A stretch of 64,000 nucleotides of DNA from contig WUUP01000004.1 in assembly GCA_009833045.1 (NCBI GenBank), forward strand, positions 248,001 to 312,000. The letters are read 5' to 3'. Source of the DNA: Saprospirales bacterium GYS_P2D. GTDB taxonomy: Bacteria > Bacteroidota > Bacteroidia > Chitinophagales > Saprospiraceae. Positions 61,290 to 64,000 of the stretch are shown here, piece by piece; within the stretch, counting starts at the first letter, position 1; each line of letters opens with the position of its first letter. The translations under genes were made by a program, and so were the position numbers. The notes below the pieces were generated by a model that worked only from the letters and a program-made list of their open reading frames with translations, did no database searches and had not been told where the DNA came from.

Positions 61290-61748
61290 TTATTTTTTTG
61301 GCCTTATCTTTTTTTCAGATATTGACATTACCAGGCTTTTCGGTTGAGAATTCTTTTTGGTCAATTCATTGTTCAAATTTTCTGAAATTCCAACTGCTTC
61401 CCAGATCATATTTATTATTTCCTGTTTTGGGAAAGATTGAAAGTCCATCACCGAAATGTGGCGAATTAATTTTCCCTTTCCATTCAGTTTGACGTTTGTT
61501 TTAGATAATTCCGCTCCACGATTAAATCCGAAATTCACATGTCCAGGATAAACTGCAATATGACAAAAGGCATCTTTTAGTTTCTCTGATTTCGAATAAG
61601 CCATTGCAACTGCATTATAGTTGTCCCAAATCAGTTCGTTTGATTCCGGAACTAAATCAGTAATAAAATTTCTCAGTTCCAAAGTCAGATTTTGAATTCG
61701 TTCATCATATGGTTCTATGAATTTCTTGAGTAGTGGATTCGGTTTCAT
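61290..61748 (-). CDS. DUF1801 domain protein
   Basis: A 152-residue protein with IQNLTLELRNFITDLVPESNELIWDNYNAVAMAYSKSEKLKDAFCHIAVYPGHVNFGFNRGAEL, the DUF1801 (YdhG-like) pattern in which 'W.Y....y......  .v.i......v.lgF..g' strands make a small alpha/beta fold. Function unknown. AT-rich codon use like its neighbours in this accessory region. Confidence 0.87.
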   Translation of the reverse strand: MKPNPLLKKFIEPYDERIQNLTLELRNFITDLVPESNELIWDNYNAVAMAYSKSEKLKDAFCHIAVYPGHVNFGFNRGAELSKTNVKLNGKGKLIRHISVMDFQSFPKQEIINMIWEAVGISENLNNELTKKNSQPKSLVMSISEKKIRPKK

Positions 61749-61856
61749 CTAATGCTTCTCTTGGAATCTTGTTTTTCAAATTGCAGAAATTGGACGTACG
61801 GTCTGGCGATATTCTCTGTGCCGTCAGTGAAGCAGGCATGGAATGATATCACTTGT
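61749..61856. other. 108-bp flank between the DUF1801 gene and the group II intron
   Basis: Nothing coding. Its last five bases, CTTGT (61852-61856), can pair with ACAAG at 62164-62168 inside the intron, as IBS1/EBS1 would. Confidence 0.5.
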
Positions 61857-62365
61857 GTGTGCCCAGCATAGGCACTACTATCGAAAGATAGTATAATTAT
61901 TTTAGTGGATGCGAGTTGCATATAGTCGAGTTGGTAATGCCTGTTAGTAGGTCGCAAGGTTGCTGTGAGAGATCGTAGGAATGAAGATGGGCGAATGCTT
62001 CCTTGAAGGGTGAATGTCCGTTAGACTTTCAAATGAGAGAACCGAAACGAATTCATTGTACTCTTTATATGAGCAGGGAATGTATATCCATCTCCCTAAG
62101 GATTCACAGCAGAGATGAATGAACTCGTAGAGTATCGACATAGTCGATAATGAATGAACCGAAACAAGGGTGGGAGAGGAACGATATCTGTTCTCAAATT
62201 CGATAAGGAATCGAGAGATAGCCTTATCCTAAAGTAGGAACTACTCAATGATGGTGCAAAGAGCATCACTGATTATGGATATCGAACCGCCGAATACGAG
62301 ACCCGTACGTACGGTGGTGTGAGAGGCGCACCGTGGGCTTTAATGCTCACGGCCGTCTACTCGAT
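61857..62365 (+). mobile_element. ORF-less group II intron
   Basis: About 509 nt. The 5' end GTGTGCCCAGCATAGGCAC fits the GUGYG start followed by the first domain I hairpin. Domain V is the strong evidence: the catalytic hairpin from 62283 to about 62326 (ACCGCC...GTACGTACGGTGGT then GTGAGAGG). Domain VI is CCGTGGGC/GCTCACGG around TTTAAT (62331-62352), and the element ends CTACTCGAT with the branch A just upstream. No reverse-transcriptase ORF lies inside, so the intron-encoded protein has been lost or acts in trans. It sits on the strand opposite to its neighbours, 16 bp from the stop of the next gene. Confidence 0.82.
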
Positions 62366-62380
62366 TAGAGAGCGTGATTT

Positions 62381-62986
62381 TTAAAGATGTCCATTCATTC
62401 GTTTTATAGGTGATTGTATCAAGTCTTGTAAATCTTTCATAAATTCTGTTTTTAAATCTGGCCAGTTCCAGAAAGTCATTTCAAAATTTGTAAGACATAT
62501 TGAACCTTCAATTTCATATTCATCTAAATTTGAATGTTGATCACATATTGGACATATTAGTGATGCAGTTTCTCCTTTTTCCCACTTTTCAAATAATTTG
62601 AACATGACAGTATATAGTTTCAATTTGTCAGGAGGTGTTGCATCAGTGTAGAATTCTTGAGGTGTAAAATCTTTAAATCTGTTTTCGCCGCAATGTTTAC
62701 ATATCATTTTGATTAGAGGATTGAAAGCTAAAGAATTGCTGACTTGTCGACCAGTTTTAAATTCAACACCACAGGCATTTAATCTCGTTATATTTTCGTC
62801 ATATCCGACAATTTCAACATGATTTGAACTCGGTTTAAAAGCTAAATCATCAAGCCCAAGTCCAGATTTTGATAATTCACTTTCTATATAATTATTCTGT
62901 TGCATCCATTCTATAACTCTTTTAGATGTAGATTCGGGCTCTTGGATCTCCTTTATGGTTGCTATCTTTATATAACTGTCGCTCAC
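62381..62986 (-). CDS. Hypothetical protein with two CxxC pairs
   Basis: A 201-residue protein with CKHCGE and CPICDQ pairs that could form one zinc site, an N-terminal helical/beta part (VIEWMQQNNYIESELSKSGLGLDDLAFKPS) and an acidic C-terminus (FWNWPDLKTEFMKDLQDLI). It resembles small hypotheticals of variable accessory regions, and an immunity-like role is conceivable but unproven. AT-rich codon use suggests recent acquisition. Confidence 0.75.
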   Translation of the reverse strand: MSDSYIKIATIKEIQEPESTSKRVIEWMQQNNYIESELSKSGLGLDDLAFKPSSNHVEIVGYDENITRLNACGVEFKTGRQVSNSLAFNPLIKMICKHCGENRFKDFTPQEFYTDATPPDKLKLYTVMFKLFEKWEKGETASLICPICDQHSNLDEYEIEGSICLTNFEMTFWNWPDLKTEFMKDLQDLIQSPIKRMNGHL

Positions 62987-63061
62987 TTTGTTTATTTAAG
63001 GATTTTTATATTCATTCTTCCAATATTTGTTTTTCCTCATGCTCTCTAACTTGTGTATACC

Positions 63062-63093
63062 AGATCAAATCGCATGGTTTTGATCTGTTTTTT
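63062..63093 (+). terminator. Terminator-like hairpin with no plus-strand gene upstream
   Basis: AGATCAAA/TTTGATCT stem (63062-63069, 63079-63086) followed by GTTTTTT. It points away from both flanking genes, which are on the minus strand; it may end an unannotated transcript or be incidental. Confidence 0.4.
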
Positions 63094-63251
63094 ACTGGAC
63101 AGCTGGGCCTTCTGTCCATAAGTAAAGATACTTCGCAAGTAATGGACTCTGCAAAGGATCCTTCTAAATTTTAGCCGAAAGGCGCTGGAATCGATCAGCA
63201 GGAGTAACCTATCCCTCACTATATGTCTTTGATGATAAGAATTGTACGGAC

Positions 63252-63869
63252 CTACGACTTCTTAATACTTCTGATCTCTATATTGATATACCGATTTAGC
63301 TTCTTCAGTAGGCGATCAATATTTCCGACATAGTACATTGGTCGTCCATCTGATTTTTGCGGCGCCGGACTGTAGGGATGATCATTTGGAAATCTCGAGC
63401 TATAGGCTTTAATACTTTCATAGAGTTGAAATTCACATTCCTCAGTACATACTTCTGCTATGAGTTCTATTTGATTTGACCGTTTCTGAAAAAAGTCTTG
63501 AAATTTATGATATTCCTCTTGATATGAAGGTGCGAGATCATACTGCCACCAAGTCTGTATTGAAATCTCTTTGGGAGTGGTGATATGATGCCTATAGCTC
63601 CTCCAGTGTATGGTATGAGGCCTGATCTCTATGAGTGTGATACGAGGGATGTGGATGATCAGAGTAGCTACGAGCCAGGTCCCAAAAAAAATCGGCCAGA
63701 GTAGAGGGTGGTCCGACTGAGCTAATAAGATCAGCCAAGCCAAAAATAGGATAGCCAGTACTGTGGCAGAGGTCACCCCATCTATAGATATCGTCCATAT
63801 CCTCTTGTGTGTCGTCACGATGCCCAAGATAGTATATTCTATCTGATAGTCATAGTTGTAGTAGCTCAT
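63252..63869 (-). CDS. Hypothetical two-TM protein
   Basis: A 205-residue protein with two adjacent TM segments (about 32-70, ATVLAILFLAWLILLAQ and LLWPIFFGTWLVATLIIHI) after a short N-terminus. A soluble domain follows (RPHTIHWRSYRHHITTPKEISIQTWWQYDLAPSYQEEYHKFQDFF) and a basic C-terminus (LLKKLNRYINIEIRSIKKS). No family recognised. GC content returns to the window's normal level here, marking the edge of the AT-rich island. Confidence 0.7.
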   Translation of the reverse strand: MSYYNYDYQIEYTILGIVTTHKRIWTISIDGVTSATVLAILFLAWLILLAQSDHPLLWPIFFGTWLVATLIIHIPRITLIEIRPHTIHWRSYRHHITTPKEISIQTWWQYDLAPSYQEEYHKFQDFFQKRSNQIELIAEVCTEECEFQLYESIKAYSSRFPNDHPYSPAPQKSDGRPMYYVGNIDRLLKKLNRYINIEIRSIKKS

Positions 63870-63904
63870 CAGCTTTTATGACCATATATTCATATATTTG
63901 GTAC

Positions 63905-64000
63905 ATGGAGGGAAAGACGCTATTAAGCAATGAAAAGGAAGCAGAAAAGCTCGAGAGGGTAGCATTCATATTGAAGACCATAGCACATCCTGTGCGTCTG
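63905..64000 (+). CDS. ArsR-family regulator, N-terminal fragment (runs off window)
   Basis: The frame from ATG 63905 reads 32 residues to the window edge, ending VAFILKTIAHPVRL. This is the first helix and the diagnostic HPVRL of ArsR/SmtB repressors (compare MGHPARIAIL in the gene at 24956). Ligand and targets unknown. Confidence 0.8.
   Translation, partial: MEGKTLLSNEKEAEKLERVAFILKTIAHPVRL

Noticed and set aside
62281-62330. Large hairpin read as an attachment site
   Set aside because: The sequence matches group II intron domain V with its typical GTGAGAGG continuation, which explains it better.

Overview
The window reads as a chromosomal segment of a Bacteroidota bacterium, most likely in or near the Saprospiria (the phylum is well supported, the class is a guess). 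Supporting signs are a fused SecDF, a TPR/PD40/OmpA lipoprotein of the PorE type, the ftsX-DUF3098-uppP-truB cluster, many lipoproteins with Bacteroidota-style lipoboxes, and several TAnnTTTG -7 promoter elements. Genes are tightly packed and several convergent pairs overlap or nearly touch at their stops.

Layout. 0-7.6 kb: end of a TonB-dependent receptor, DUF547 lipoprotein, SecDF and a PorE-like lipoprotein. 7.6-8.6 kb: RES/Xre-type toxin-antitoxin pair. 8.6-17.6 kb: penicillin-acylase-family lipoprotein and two tandem M36 fungalysin-type metalloproteases whose start codons lie inside long inverted repeats. 17.7-24.8 kb: leuS, a DUF6090-like protein, a strong small-RNA candidate (about 21.60-21.68 kb), YheT-type hydrolase, GDPD lipoprotein, Bor-like lipoprotein and a small beta-barrel. 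24.9-29.2 kb: ArsR/DUF6428/LMW-phosphatase operon, then ftsX-DUF3098-uppP-truB. 29.2-34.4 kb: VOC protein, serine hydrolase, MscS, two tiny membrane paralogues, an atypical photolyase homologue and a DUF3291 protein. 34.4-40.2 kb: BASS transporter, flavin monooxygenase and YdeP-type molybdopterin oxidoreductase, bracketed by copies of one non-coding repeat family in opposite orientation. 40.2-47.2 kb: iolG/iolC, cytochrome c, SCO1 and a helical lipoprotein, cryptochrome-DASH, DUF389 protein and a LolD-like ATPase.

The most notable region is 47.5-57.2 kb, which looks like a neutral-lipid (triacylglycerol) synthesis and granule locus. It encodes a PlsB-HAD-PlsC three-domain fusion, GpsA, a WS/DGAT acyltransferase with a C-terminal SCP2-like lipid-binding domain, an alpha/beta hydrolase, two related phasin-like helical proteins (one with a helix-hairpin-helix tail), a BTAD-type regulator and a third MAT-K small protein. 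Together they could take dihydroxyacetone phosphate through glycerol-3-phosphate, lysophosphatidate, phosphatidate and diacylglycerol to triacylglycerol, coat the product and mobilise it. The phosphatidate phosphatase step (HAD domain) and the granule-coat role are inferences.

The right end (about 59-63.2 kb) is visibly AT-richer and accessory in character: a GNAT enzyme, small hypotheticals, a frameshifted HExxH lipoprotein, a DUF1801 protein, an ORF-less group II intron with a recognisable domain V/VI, and a CxxC protein. The window closes with a small membrane protein and the start of an ArsR-type regulator. No tRNA, rRNA, CRISPR array, IS transposase or phage gene was recognised.
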